Position numbers and translations under genes: made by a program. Shown piece by piece: positions 12,765 through 25,319 of a stretch of 64,000 bases of DNA. The stretch is from the NCBI RefSeq assembly GCF_036324505.1, contig NC_086351.1, forward strand, positions 2,113,001-2,177,000. The letters are read 5' to 3'. How positions within the stretch are numbered: the stretch's first letter is position 1; every line of letters starts with the position of its first letter. The stretch comes from Eleginops maclovinus (lineage: Eukaryota > Chordata > Actinopteri > Perciformes > Eleginopidae). The notes under the pieces were generated by a model. It was not told the origin of the DNA. It did no database searches and was given only the letters and a program-made list of their open reading frames with translations.

Positions 12765-13701
12765 CCTTCACCACAGAGGGAGAACCCTGATAGAAATACA
12801 TCCAAGATGGACACTCATGTTGTACAACACTCCCCGAAAACCGCCATTTCCTCCTCTGCAGCCACTGACCGTATCGAGAAGCCACAGCCGATCGCCTTCC
12901 TCCCACTCACTCTCTCGCTCCTTCCCGCTCAATCCTACGTTTTCAGCAGTAGTTTCGATCGGCGATCAATACGGCACATGATCAACACGGGCCCCAGATC
13001 ATGATATCCATCCCCTTCACTTAAGGAGCCGACCCAGCCCAGCGCCACCACTCTGGAGCCCACGAGTCTCCGGGTTCAAAGGTTTTTTTTTGTTTTTTTT
13101 TGGGAAGTTCAATGCTCACCACGCTCAGACAGACAGAGATTCGGGGATCTGTCTGGGTGTCAAGTTCTCCTGACAGTCTGTCTGGCTCGGCACGCTGGGT
13201 TTTGAGCTTCGGCTAACCTCGACCAACAGCTTCCCACTCCTTTTCATATTCCTCTGCACTTGTGCCTACACTTGGCTCATGGTCGGCACATTGATCATGC
13301 TTGCTCGACCTCCAAATTGGGGTCAACCTCAAAAGGGCCCCCGTCTCCACTGAAGGAAACAACCGCCCATTTCAGTGCATGTTTTTTCTGGAAATAACCC
13401 AGAACCCATAGCATCCGGATTTGCACCCGACTTGCTGCAACCTGGTTTGCCTTCGAGCGTCCTTCAACCCAGAGGAGGAGGCCACCGAAATCAGCCCCCC
13501 TCTTCCACTCCATTTTTCACCTCTCTTTTTTCCCCAGCATGCCTTTAACCTTTATGCAATTTCTTTAATTGTGGAAGTTGATGCTGCACCGGCGCCCCAC
13601 GCCGTTCGTTCCCCCCCGACACTTTCATTATCACAATAGGTGTATGATGAAATAGACAGGTGCAAAACGCATGGCAGCAGCCCTCTGTCCTTGCTCGGCC
13701 G
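12765..13701. other. gene-free stretch
   Basis: No gene is supported; the open frames are short and have no recognisable domain. Confidence 0.5.
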
Positions 13702-13715
13702 GTTGCCATGGAAAC
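13702..13715 (+). promoter_or_regulatory. candidate RFX X-box
   Basis: GTTGCCATGGAAAC differs at one base from the palindromic X-box GTTGCCATGGCAAC bound by RFX factors. It is the best single transcription-factor motif seen in the gene-free left third. Function is inferred from the motif only. Confidence 0.4.
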
Positions 13716-14040
13716 GGCTGATAGAGTAGGTTATCGATCGCCGTGTCCAGTCCCCCCCTCCGTTCCCCCCACCTCCTGAACTGACTTTTTTTCTGCAGTG
13801 ATGGGCGTGGATCAATAGCCTGTATATTGTATGCTTTTCTCGCCTCTCGTCCTCCATAATAGCAAAAGAGAAAAAAGAGGGAAAGAGGAGGATTGTAAAA
13901 AATGTCAGCGCCAGTATTTAACGTGAAAGAAGAAGAAGATTTGAGTCAAAGGAATTGATTAGAATTAAACGGGGAATACGGCTCGAGCCCGACGACATGT
14001 AAATACATCAAACTGGTTTTTAGGATAGAAGAAAAAACAA

Positions 14041-14640
14041 GGAGGGAGAAAGAAGGAAAGGGAAGGAGTAAAAAGGAGAAGAAAAGGAGAGGAAAGGGAA
14101 AGGAAAGGAAGGAAGGAAAGGAAAGGAAGGGAAGGAAAGGAAAGGAAGGGAAGGAAACAAAGGAAAGGAAATGAAAGGAAAGGAAAGGAAAATAAGGAAA
14201 AGGAAAGGAAAGGAAATGAGAGGAAAGGAAAATAAGGAAAAGGAAAGGTAAGGAAAGGAAAGGAAAGGAAAGGAAAGGAAAGGAAAGGAAAGGAAAGGAA
14301 AGGAAAGGAAAGGAAGGGAAAGGAAAGGAAGGGAAGGAAAGGAAAGGAAGGGAAGGAAAGGAAAGGAAAGGAAAGGAAAGGAAAATAAGGAAAAGGAAAG
14401 GAAAGGAAGGGAAAGGAAGGAAACAAAGGAAAGGAAGGGAAGGAAAGGAAAGGAAAGGAAGGGAAGGAAAGGAAAGGAAGGGAAAGGAAAGGAAAGGAAA
14501 GGAAGGAAACAAAGGAAAGGAAATGAGAGGAAAGGAAACAAAATAAGGAAAAGGAAAGGACGGTAAAGGAAACAAAACTAAACTGAACTAAACAAAAACA
14601 AAGGAAAGGAAACAAAAAGAGAGGAAAGGAAAAGGGAGTT
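14041..14640 (+). repeat. (GGAAA)n-type purine array
   Basis: About 600 bp almost purely of G and A on the plus strand, built mainly of GGAAA pentamers with GGAA, GGGAA and AAATAAGG variants. Open frames on the opposite strand (SFPFLSFPFL-like) are translations of the repeat and not genes. Confidence 0.95.
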
Positions 14641-15034
14641 GCAGGGCCCTCAGCATTCCTACTGTCTTCCAAATACAGTCACTCCCCCCCCCCACCCCCA
14701 CCCTCTTCCTGGCCCACTGTTTACTCATACATGTCATGGCACATTTAGCCACATATGTGCAATTTCATATCAAATCTTCTTTGCCTTAATTCAAATACAT
14801 TTTACAGTCAGCCATTAGGGAGGGCCGGTCTTTCTGAGAAACGTGACGGGGAAAAGAGGAGCCGCGGCGGACCTGGGGGAGCTCGTTTAAATCTGGCCTG
14901 GGGGATCCCTCCAGCGAGGGGTCATGGTTGAAGTCGCAGAGCGGAGGATTTAAAGGTGGGCCCTCCTCAAGGTGTCTCTGTCGCCCCGAGGCATGGTCAT
15001 CACAATTCCAAGAGAGGTGGAAATAAAAGTGTGC

Positions 15035-15116
15035 CGAGGACACAAAGGCTTTTGGACACTTCTGGAGAAATTAGCCGGCCAGCTCACTGACGGTCAACCA
15101 CCTTGGCTTAAACACT
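15035..15116 (+). repeat. left arm of inverted repeat around the second GGAAA array
   Basis: This segment, containing GGAGAAATTAGCC and CCTTGGCTTAAACAC, is the reverse complement of 15847-15925 with few mismatches. A 23-C run (15117-15139) follows it directly. Confidence 0.85.
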
Positions 15117-15295
15117 CCCCCCCCCCCCCCCCCCCCCCCAATACATCAGAATTTATCCCACCATTTCTCCAATATCACACTGACGAATGAAAGTGAAACA
15201 CACCATTTTTTTAATGTTTTGTCTCCTAATTTCTTCTCCTCGTATACTGTATGACACATGGGTCTGATGTGCTAATTAACATCACTGAAGCTAGA

Positions 15296-15846
15296 AGGGA
15301 AAGAAAGGAAAGGAAAGGAAGGAAAGGAAAGGAAAGGAAAGGAAAGGAAAGGAAAGGAAAGGAAAGGAAAGGAAAGGACAGGAAAGGAAAGGAAAGGACA
15401 GGAAAGGAAAGGAAAGGAAAGGAAAGGACAGGAAAGGAAAGGAAAGGAAAGGAAAGGACAGGAAAGGAAAGGAAAGGACAGTCAAGGAAAGGAAAGGAAA
15501 GGAAAGGAAGGGAAAGGACAGTCAAGGAAAGGAAAGCAAATGAACGGAAAGGAAAGGAGAGGAAAGGAAAGAAAGGAAAGGAAAGGAAAGGACAGTCAAG
15601 GAAAGGAAAGGAAATGGGAGGGCAAGGGGAAGGAAAGGAAAGGACAGTCAAGGAAAGAGAGGAAACAAAAAGAGAGGAAAGGAAAGGAAGCAAAGAGAAA
15701 GGAAATTAAATGAAAGGAAAGGTGAGAAGAGGAAAGGAAAGGAAAGGAAAGGAAAGGAAAGGAAAGGAAAGGAAAGGAAAGGAAAGGAAAGGAAAGGAAA
15801 GGAAAGGAAAGGAAAGGAAAGGAAAGGAAAGGAAAGGAAAGGAAAG
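15296..15846 (+). repeat. (GGAAA)n array with GGACA/GTCAAGG variants
   Basis: About 550 bp of purine-rich pentamers. Its first part carries recurrent GGACA and GGACAGTCAAGG variant units. The final ~120 bp (15728-15846) is nearly pure GGAAA and therefore looks the most recently expanded. The array lies between inverted arms at 15035-15116 and 15847-15925. Confidence 0.95.
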
Positions 15847-15925
15847 GAGGTGTTTAAGCCAAGGTGGATGACCATCAGTGAGCTGGCTGGCTAATTTCTC
15901 CAGAAATGTCCAAAAGCCTTTTATA
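15847..15925 (-). repeat. right arm of inverted repeat around the second GGAAA array
   Basis: Reverse-complement partner of 15035-15116. It begins where the pure GGAAA run ends, at GGTGTTTAAGCC. Confidence 0.85.
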
Positions 15926-16009
15926 TCTCGGTGCTGCTCCTCTCCATAGCAACACACTAGCTATGGCTTTGTACTGATGTTTATCAGCACCATAGAAATA
16001 TAGTTTATA

Positions 16010-16340
16010 CCATGCATGACACGTCAGGCACTCCTATATGTGTGTGTAGGTCGAGTTAAACATGTGAAGCACACCATTTAGCTGGGGATTTTTTGAGGTT
16101 TTCTCCCCTAATTTGCCCTCCTAGTAGTAGTGTACAGTATAATGCATGGGTCCACAACAAGGGATCTCAATAATGACTGTGGGGGCAGCCTCATTTGTTT
16201 CCTTATGGTGGTTAAAATATTCTAAATCTGAAATATTTCCATGGAAACAAACGTATTTAACGTCATTGCACCATAACAACAGCGTTTGTACCATGCATGA
16301 CCATTCAGGCAGTCCTATATGTGTGTGTAGGTCAAGTAAA
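16010..16340 (+). repeat. local direct duplications
   Basis: CCATGCATGAC followed by TCCTATATGTGTGTGTAGGT at 16010-16056 recurs at 16293-16340, about 283 bp downstream. The segment at 16062-16155 (GTGAAGCACACCATTT to TGCATGGGTC) also resembles 15195-15265 (GTGAAACACACCATTT to ACATGGGTC). The area has been rearranged by several small duplications. Confidence 0.7.
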
Positions 16341-17984
16341 ACCCAGCATTCAGCTCAAACCTGCCAAGCAGTACAACACATGCATCACCTTAATGCTCAA
16401 ATTCTCAATATATTTACAGAAAAATTCACAAGTAGACGGAGGTCCGGTCTGTCTGGAGAGTCACATTGTCCATTTCTCTCCTCTAGCACCAGGCTGATAT
16501 CATATACAGCTTCTCCCCCTACACACATATGTCAATATGTTTGGTCTTCACTGGGAGGAATGTGCCCTGAGGCTCCCATATAAAATTAGCAGACCATTCC
16601 CATGTTGGCTCCCTTTCATGCCCCCACTTGCAAAGCGGCCAGCGCCACTGTATCAATAATTCAGCCACAATTTAGCTGTAGTTGGGCCACATGTTACGGG
16701 TCAGTTGTAACAGGCGCTATATTGCCACAGGATGCCGGATCTGTCTGATGGGCTTGTTGGGGGGTTGTGGTCAAATGGGCTCATGTCCTATAGCATTGTG
16801 GTTTTACTGGTCTACATGTACTGCCTGCTGAAGGCTGACAAGTGCTTTGTTTACAGGGCCAAGTCTGCATTTAAAACACCACAATGCATCATTCTGAAAG
16901 CAACTGAAAGGGTCAGTCTATGTCAAGGGAAGCCTCTATATACCCTCTCCTAATGTGCTATGTTATGTTAGTTTTCAATGTAGTGTTGCTGATTCTACAC
17001 TGTTGTTATGCAAGGTCGCTGGATCAGTAAAAGGGACATGGATTCTGGAACAGGACAAGGATTTTGCAATGAAACGAAAAGCAATAATAGGTTATGAAAC
17101 ATTCCTCATTTGGTTTTCTCTGCATTCAAGTAGAACTGTACTTATTCTCTGGGAAAAAAGCAACGATCTGAAAGTCACATAAAGGATCGTGTCGCCCAGT
17201 TCATTGTCTTAATGTCTTTTCATTGTGTTGTTGCTCATTTTATTGTTGTTTTTTCATTGCCTTCTGTTGCAACTTTACAACAAAGGTACACGTTAAAGGA
17301 TTGTTGCTCATGACGCTCAAAGGAATCGCTGTGGACAGAGTGTTCTGTGGATAAGTAACAGCAACACGGATCTTGGAAACGGAGGATGAAGATGATTTTG
17401 GAAATGTAATTACTTTTATTTGAAGTATTTTTTCAGTATATGTTTTAAACCTAGAGTCACTAAAAGCAGCTTTCCATTTCCATCCGGTTTAAAGCTGGTT
17501 TCGTTTTCTGATGAGTGTGTTCCAGTTCATTCAGAATGAGCAATAGAAGAACAGAAGGTAGTATCAACAGCGACAGACATTTCAGAAATGTAGCCCATCG
17601 GGGACTAAACGTTGCCAATGAAGCACCAATCAAATGCAGAATGAAGGACATTTTGTGCCACTGCATTTCTCTTTAAACTGGCAAGAACTCATGGGTCCAC
17701 AACACGGCTTCTTACTAAAGGCAGACTCATTGTTTTTCATTTAAAGTATTTAAAAGATATTGTTCAAAAGGTTACAAAAACGATTTACAGTAACATACAT
17801 TTAAAATCACACCAGCAGAGTTAAATCAGTCCACAAAAACAATGCAACTAACCTATGCTAAATTGCTGTGCAGCACATATGACATATACACATAGCACAT
17901 AGCATGCATTTCAGGTTATAGTTTGTAGGTGTAGGCGTGCTATCTTGCTCTATTTTAATGTGACTTTCACTTTATCGACCTGTC
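16341..17984. other. gene-free stretch
   Basis: No gene is supported; short open frames only. Confidence 0.5.
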
Positions 17985-18058
17985 GTCTTTTTATGTACCT
18001 CTGTAAAGCGACTTTGAGCACCTGTAAAAGTGCCTGTAAAATAAATGTATTATTATTA
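17985..18058 (+). mobile_element. non-LTR retrotransposon or SINE 3' tail relic
   Basis: GTAAAGCGACTTTGAGCACC followed by AATAAATG and a TATTATTATTA end is the familiar 3' terminus of fish CR1/L2-type elements and the SINEs that share their tails. Only the tail is present. Confidence 0.55.
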
Positions 18059-21000
18059 GGGCATTCTCAAAGCTATTGTAGGCCGATTTAATATGCAACT
18101 AAATGTAAGGAGGGGGGTCCATGCTTCGTCCTTGGTTTAAAAAACGATGACGACCAAAGGTAGAGAGTATAGTGCCTTGAAAAAAAGGACGCAAAAGACT
18201 TGGGTTTGAGAGATTACACGGTACTAATTCAAAGAAGAAGAACAATGCCAACCATGTTTACGGATTTATTTGGAAGATTAAAGCAGCTGTGTTATTTGAC
18301 ATACTGAAGAAAACAAATGGCTTACTTCAACAGAATCCTGTAAGTACAGACCTCTTAAAATGTGCCTTCTTCACCACGCAGCGCTATATGTGAGGCAATC
18401 AAGTTGACAAGAAATTGACACCTCACAACACCGCTCATCCTCAACCACCACGTTTGAGGATTCATCCATACGATCCACAGCTGCCTCAAACAAGTCTTGG
18501 GGGATCTTCTCCCCCGCATGCATCCCACCAACACTGCTGCCCTCCTGTCTTAAGCCAGCCTTGGGGTGGTGGAGCTGCTAATCTCGCGCTATAGCTGAAA
18601 TGGAAATGCACATATGTGTGTGCAGGCTGGACGGGCCGGGAGGGGAGAGAAGTGGCTGCCCTTGCACCTTGGCGAGATGAAAAGCCCTGAAAGCCCGGAG
18701 AGGAGGAATACACTGGCAGGGCAGAAGTCAAACTCCCAAGGCCATCCGTGAGAGAAAGAGGAAAATCTACCAAACTTTTTGTTTTAGCCTAAGGCAGATC
18801 GTCTGTGTGGTCAAGCCGGAGACCTGCTGAGAGTTAGTGTATATGAAATGTAGATCCAGCCCCACAGTAAACTTGTAGGCAGGAGGATGCGGTGACCTGG
18901 ATTAGGGTTTAGTGTATCGCTTGTTTGTCTGACAGATGCTGTGAATCAGTGCCGTTTTATTTGTTAGCCTGAGGTGATGCACCATGGACTGCTTTTTAAT
19001 TTAGTTTTGGTCAAGCTGATTTGAAGTTTTCAGGGTACACTAAAGTCTGAACTCCAGCCTGGTAATGCAGCAACACAAACATTAAGGCCATTAAAATGCA
19101 TGTTCTATTTCTTCTTCTTCTTCCTTTTATAAACTGGGTTTCTTCATGAACACAACCTAACATCATTCAGAACTACTTTGGATATCTGATGATGATTTTC
19201 AGGAGGGATTTCTGATTGTTTTTTGTGCTCTGCTACGGTGGCGAAAGGTGCAAACCCGGCCCATGACATTTCCATTATGAGGATTTGCAGTGTTTCGTTC
19301 ATGCAGCGCTTTCAGTAAACCCTGCTCATGTGTTGTCAAATTTTATTTTGTGTTTTAGAATTTTTGTGTTTTTACATTTGCATTGAAAGCGCGGCGCGTT
19401 TCTCTGATTGGAAGTTGGACATTGTAGCGCATTTGCACCTGTAGGCCACCGTACTCTCCGCTCTTGATTGAAGTGGAATCGAAAAAGGTTACCAAGTACT
19501 AATGTGAACTTTCAAGATGCAAGATACAAAGGTTTTTATTATCATGTGCAACAGCAGCTACAGTGTAGTGACGGCAATGAAAATCTTAGGTCCTGAACTC
19601 CTCCAACAATGCAACACATTATCTGCAGCACATAAGACACAATAGGAAAATTAAGCAAAAGAAAAGTGCAAAATGAAACAGAATAGGATCCATTTGAATA
19701 CAATAGTGCAGTAACTTCAACATATAGCAGTAGGAGAGTCAGAATATGATGATACATTTCACATTATACGTTATATATGTTTATGTTTCAGAATTGTTTA
19801 TTTCTACTCTTTTAGTTTTGTGCAATGCCTTGTTTTTTAGTCCTTTCATATCAAACCTCATCCTCTCAGTGCTGATGTTTAGGGTGTGAAACTTTACTGG
19901 ATTTAAAGTTCCAAAGATGTTCTCTAACTTTACATTTATTGCTTATTTAACCCCATACATAATGTTACAAAAATCCCCCCCTCCGCTCCGAACTGTGTTT
20001 TGTTCTTTCACTTGGATGTTTGAGCTTTGTCGTACGGTGTAATGTTTGTGCTGTTTGCATCAATCTGCTAAAAGGGAAAGCTTTCATCTGAGTTTAACAC
20101 CAGTTTATACCAGTGGGATTTTCTAATATGACATCAGTTTGAAAGTCGATCAAGTACAGTCTGGCAGTCTTTGGATTGTTCAGTTAGGGAGACAAAAAAG
20201 AGGCCATTTTAAGTTTTTCTTTGTTGATGAAATGATTTCTTTTTAAACCACATTATTTGTGCATGTCTTAAACATGTGTGAGGGTATCTTAATCCTCATT
20301 TATTGGCCACCCATCACGACATTTACGTTGTTGCAGCATAGGAAAATGCAGATAAAAGGCAAGATAATATACGTAAAGGAACATACTAAACAAAGAGGCA
20401 AGCACAAAAGGTAATCAGATCAGTAGAAATGCATGGAAATAAGTAGCAGCATTATTAAAGTGAATTCATTTTCTAAGAGGTTTAAAACAAGCACATATCT
20501 AAAGGCTGAACTGACCTGAAGGTTTCATATTGTCTGCAGTACAGAAAGAAAGACCCCCCCCCCAACCCACAACCATTATTACCATCATCACAAGAGACCG
20601 TTTAGTGACACCCATGCAGAGTATCGATGCCATATCACAGGAGAGCACATCATGACATATCGCATTATTGATTATTTGTCACAGCCTTTCTGTAATTAAG
20701 GTTAAAGACAGGTAAGTGAAAATTGAACATTTGCCCTTCCTCATGCTCACTCCTTTTGGATAAATATATAATGTTGTCTTGCGAGGATCAGGACGACATA
20801 AATTAAACGTTGTTCTTTTTTTTGCTTGACCTGAAGACACTGGTAGGGTCAGCTGTTCTGGTTAAAATGCTTACTGAGTTCCCAGCCACTTCAAGAATGG
20901 CGTCTCAATCGATTACTAGACTAAGTTAGCAAAAGTTTACAGTTCCTTCGGTTCATTTGAAGTTCAAACAAGGAGACTTTAGTTCTTGAAAAGGTGATGA

Positions 21001-22509
21001 GATTAATTCCCGAGCCCTCTGAGTGTACTTCAACAGAGAGTTGCTGCACATGTTAGCGCCCGTCCTGTGCCCCTCTGACAAATTCCTTCATGAAACCTTA
21101 ACCACTAACTCACTTGCTTTAGTGTTAAAACCCTATCATTTAAAAAATGCATGCCTGGCAGTGACCATAGTCATTTCTTTGTCCATTTTCTGTGTGTTTT
21201 CAGAAACTACAGTAAATCCAGCCATTTACAACGATCAATACCCAGCAGAAAAGCTCCACTGCAGATGCCTGAACAGCTGGTGCTGGAGGTTAAGTGTTTC
21301 CGAGTACACATAGAAGGTATAAAAAAAGTAAAGCACAGAAGTGATCTATGTCCTTAAGCACCTCGTTGTGCTTTGCTGGCAGCTCTTGATGAGTTGCCGC
21401 TATGATTGGGTGGAAAAACAAGTCTAAGTGATGTGGCCCCTCAGTCACCTGACCATCAGCACGCCGCGTCTGCCACCACTGCTGGACCCGGTCCGCATGG
21501 CACGCGGACGAATTGCACAGGTATACACGGTAGTCAGTAGTTATTCATCATCCATAATGTTAACGATTACAGCATGTCGATAACAAACCCGGGAGTTAAA
21601 TGAGTTTGTGCACTCAGCTACGCCTGCGCCTTGCTGGTTCAAGGTCACTCCCTTCCCGCTCTGACAGGAGGGATGATTCCCGGGCCGGGGCTGCAAGCAC
21701 ACACATCCTAACTCAAGGTCAAGTGTGCCACTATTTAGAACAAATAGATACATAAAACACTCAATCTTGTGGGTTGGTTAAGTACGGGCCAGGACCTTGA
21801 GCTGGGATAAAGTTGGCCGGCAGCTCGTATATTTCGTCCTGTACTTGTATTTCAACTTGACACTTTGGCAGCCCCCCCCACCCCTTTTCTTCTTGCTCTC
21901 CCATTTTTGAAGTCCCCCTTCTGTGAGAGAACGGGAAAAGTTAGCATCGATTTTTGTCGTGTAAGAGCTCAACGGAGTGCCATGCGGACGGATCTCGAGC
22001 GTCTTTGGATGACAAACTGCGTTTATCATTCGGCCCGGTGGCCAGCTGAATTTAGACTCCGCAGCCTCCTCCTTTTTAAGCTGCTCCGTCAAACATACCA
22101 TGACCAAAGCTGCTATTCACCTATGGACGGTGGAGAGAAAAATATACACACAGAGAGGCCCTTTGTGTTGGAGCACGAGCAGGACAGGGCTGGGGCGCGT
22201 GGCGAGAGGATACACTTGATTTGGAGTCAGTTAGCAGCTCATGCCTATCGTTATGGACAATGGGGCAAGGGCAAGTGTCTCCCTCCCCTCATGCTTCCCT
22301 CTCCCTGTCTCTCGGCGTGCGTCCCCCTGGAGACACGAGCCGGGGGCTGGGCGCTCTGATGGCCAAGCGTGACATTTAAACCCCTGCCCTGCGGTAGCTT
22401 TAGGGGGGCTTTTGTGGAGGAGATAGAGGGTGGGGGCGCTCAGAGAGAGGTCCATCTGAGCACAGAGAAAGAAAAAAGGGGGTACGGACAGAGGCTCACC
22501 CTATAAAAT

Positions 22510-22533
22510 CCCCCCCCCCCCCCCCCCCCCCCC
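22510..22533. repeat. poly-C run (24 bases)
   Basis: Uninterrupted run of 24 cytosines, the longest mononucleotide C run in the window. Confidence 0.95.
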
Positions 22534-23030
22534 TTCTTTAGAAATCCTCAGTATGTCAGTGAAGTGGGGGCCCCATTGTGAAGAAAAAGGGCTCTTTGGT
22601 GGTAAACAATTCAGCTGTCCACTCTGATCACAATGGGGGCACATCCCATTGCTTTGAGCATCTGTTTGGAGTAGGTGTCGGTCCCCTCGCCGCTCGCCAG
22701 CGTTGACCATACGTACCCGGTGAGCGACTAAATCCCACCACCACCTGCTCTCTGCCTCCCCTCCCTTTATCATTTCTTATTCGGATCAATACTGTTGACT
22801 CTGCTTCAGTGTCTCTCTCTCTCAAAAAGAGGACAAGTTGAACAGTGTCTTGTGTCGGCCGCTCAGTAGCATCGCATGCTTTTTAAATTGCGTACAGAGC
22901 CGAGGCCAACTGTACGAGCTGATTAAGGCATGCATGAGCAGGAAGAGGCCTTCTCTGTCCTGACGTGAGGCAGCAGGAGTTTTTCTGTGGAGGCCTCATT
23001 TTGTTTTGCAGTTATTCCATGGCTGCTTAT

Positions 23031-23046
23031 CGCCCCCTTGTGGTGG
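23031..23046 (-). promoter_or_regulatory. candidate CTCF core site
   Basis: Read on the minus strand this is CCACCACAAGGGGGCG, which fits the CTCF core CCANNAGGGGGC. No other support is available from sequence alone. Confidence 0.3.
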
Positions 23047-23394
23047 TTCACAGTATTGCGTCAGTGCTTGTAAATTCACCCAGTGCTGTTACAGTAAGGA
23101 GCTCACTCTGTATGTGGGAATTCTATATGTATTGACAACCTTAGGTAAAAAAACACAAAATGACCTGAACCGCTTTTCCACTATGAATTCTAATATACAC
23201 ATATTTCACTTTTGACTTTTTTGTGTGGGTGTTTTCCTCTTTGTACACATTTCTAATTATGTTTCCATTTATAACAGTTCATAGAATATGTTTAGAGATA
23301 AATACAAACGACACAGCTTTCCGACCTCAATACCATTTTCTTGTGATGATTTGATTTATAACATTTTTTGATATGTATATTTCTTGACTACATT

Positions 23395-23745
23395 TTTTGT
23401 TATTTTTACAATTATTTTTAACAATTTCTTTAAATATTTACTTCTTTTTTTAACTGTATTTTGTATTATTCATGTATTCTATGTGTTGTATTTATACAGC
23501 ATTATATTCCTCAGTATGTCAGTTATTTTTTAAGTTTTAAATATTTATCTTAACCTTTATTTTATTTGTATAATATTTTTAACCATTTCTAAAATAATAT
23601 TGTTGTATTTACTACTTTTTAAAATGTATTTTAATTATTTTTGTATTCCTCTTATTGTATACATATGTATACGGCATTATACACCAAAGCACATTATTTT
23701 AATGATTAAATATATCTGGCAATAAACCGGATTCTGATAAAGCAT
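23395..23745 (+). mobile_element. AT-rich retroelement tail relic
   Basis: An AT-rich stretch that ends in CACCAAAGCACATTATTTTA and then GGCAATAAACCGGATTCTGA. The last motif is the common 3' end of fish non-LTR elements. No coding part remains. Confidence 0.5.
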
Positions 23746-24932
23746 CCAATCATGTTTTTACATCTTGTGTTTCCCTTTGTGTCTCTTCCATATTTTACTT
23801 GAATGTCTTTCTGTGATTTTTGTACAACTCTTTGATTAAGTGTGTTTCTAAATGTGCAATAATTTCCTCTAAGAAGCAGTATGATCAAGTATAATAAAAT
23901 GGAAAGAGACTAAGTAAAAGTACATCAAACAATACCTTAAATACAGTCCTTATTAACCCTGGTTACTTCCAGTGTGTTGCTATTTTATCGCAGTGTGTAA
24001 AACAGGAGTAGCTTTTTTCATTGCATTGTATTTTATTGACTATTTTCCTTCCTTATTTATTCATGTCTTAAGGTATCTTGTACGTTGCAGTGTTTCAGGA
24101 GCCTGGGACTACGCTGTATGACCATTATCCCCTTAAATCTTCAAAACCTCTCCTTTATTTAAACTGGGAAATATGTGACTGACATATTTCCTGGGTCTAA
24201 TCCAACATCTCTGCCCTCTACCCGATTCAAAGGGTTAACAGGGAGCAGGGTTCTCTGCTAGGGGAAGCGCTAATCAGCTCGGAAACATTTGCTGCCCTTC
24301 TGGCAAGGTCAGAGGGGTCACGGTCCCTAGGCTGGGTGTCCACTGCATCCCTCGCTCCTCCCCCTCCTCCTGTGAAGCCCAGCCCCCCCTGGGGTCCTAT
24401 ACGCCCTGCAGGCACAATCACCGCACCTCCACTATAGACCCACAGAAGCTGGCTTTAATCTACGGAGCCCTGGGATGGACTGCGGCTGTCTGTCCATCAG
24501 TCTGTCAGGGTGTCTTGCCTTGACCGTATGACGGGGCGACCCCGCACCGAAGCTATCGACTCAGACTGGGGCCAGACCGTGATCTCTGATTGGTCCGTAG
24601 GGGCGTCCGGCGAGCCCCCCCCCCCTACTGTTTGGCCAGCTGATTGATCTGTTAACACTGGCCGCTGGACGTGTGTCCCTGAATTTAATTTCAGAATTCA
24701 TTTTCCGGGAGACGTGTGTGTACAGAAATGATGTAGAGTCCCACCGTCGGAGTGAAGGATGGACGGTGGAGGCAAAATAAAAATGCAATTTAGATTCCTT
24801 TCCCCGCCTCCATCTATAGATATGTGCTGCAAGGAACAATTTCCTACCCTTAACACATGTATATGTTTTCATTTTCAGTCAAACGAATTACAGGAATTGA
24901 AATGCAGCACTCCAGAAACTCCAGCCAACTTA

Positions 24933-25319
24933 AAGAGGACATATTATGCTCAAATATGAACTCATTTCAGGGTCATATCAGTATGTAGTGTCTCTCCTGG
25001 GACATGTCTCCATGCTTTAATGTTCAGAAAGCTCTTTATTCTTCTCATACTGTCTGTGCTGCAGCTCCTCTTTTCACCCTCTGTCTGAAACCAGAGCCCA
25101 GCCTGCTCTGAAAGGTCACGTACAATCTGTTGGAGGGCTAGCCAATAGAAGCACAAGTGTTATATAGTGATGTCACTATGTTCTGGAAGTAAACAAAAGG
25201 AGTCCAATGGATGCACACTGGGATTTTAGCCTCTGCAGACCATTTACATGCACACAAAAACCTATATAACACACTACAGGACAGGGAGACCCCCACAACA
25301 AAAGCATAATAGGGCCTCT
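24933..25319. mobile_element. MITE-like element with terminal inverted repeats
   Basis: The left end reads AAGAGGACATATTATGCTC. The right end, reverse-complemented, reads AGAGGCCCTATTATGCTTT. The ~390-bp interior has no coding capacity. The CATATTATGCTC terminus is one I associate with an abundant teleost non-autonomous DNA element. No clear target duplication is visible. A truncated relative lies at 30329-30385. Confidence 0.6.

Larger units (their letters stand above)
18060..23394. other. gene-free stretch
   Basis: No exon chain or conserved protein could be assembled. A 24-base C run lies at 22510-22533. A CTCF-like core occurs near 23031-23046. The open frames are short or low-complexity. 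Confidence 0.5.

Noticed and set aside
995..13738. Apparent cluster of ATCGAT (Onecut-like) hexamers in the left 14 kb
   Set aside because: About eight occurrences in 14 kb, but the window as a whole has roughly the number expected by chance, so the excess is not convincing.
13946..15957. Long minus-strand frames of SFPFLSFPFL type
   Set aside because: They are translations of the GGAAA arrays in several frames at once.
21865..22359. 164-codon plus-strand frame
   Set aside because: No known domain, no splice partners and an overlapping frame on the opposite strand; not supported as a gene.
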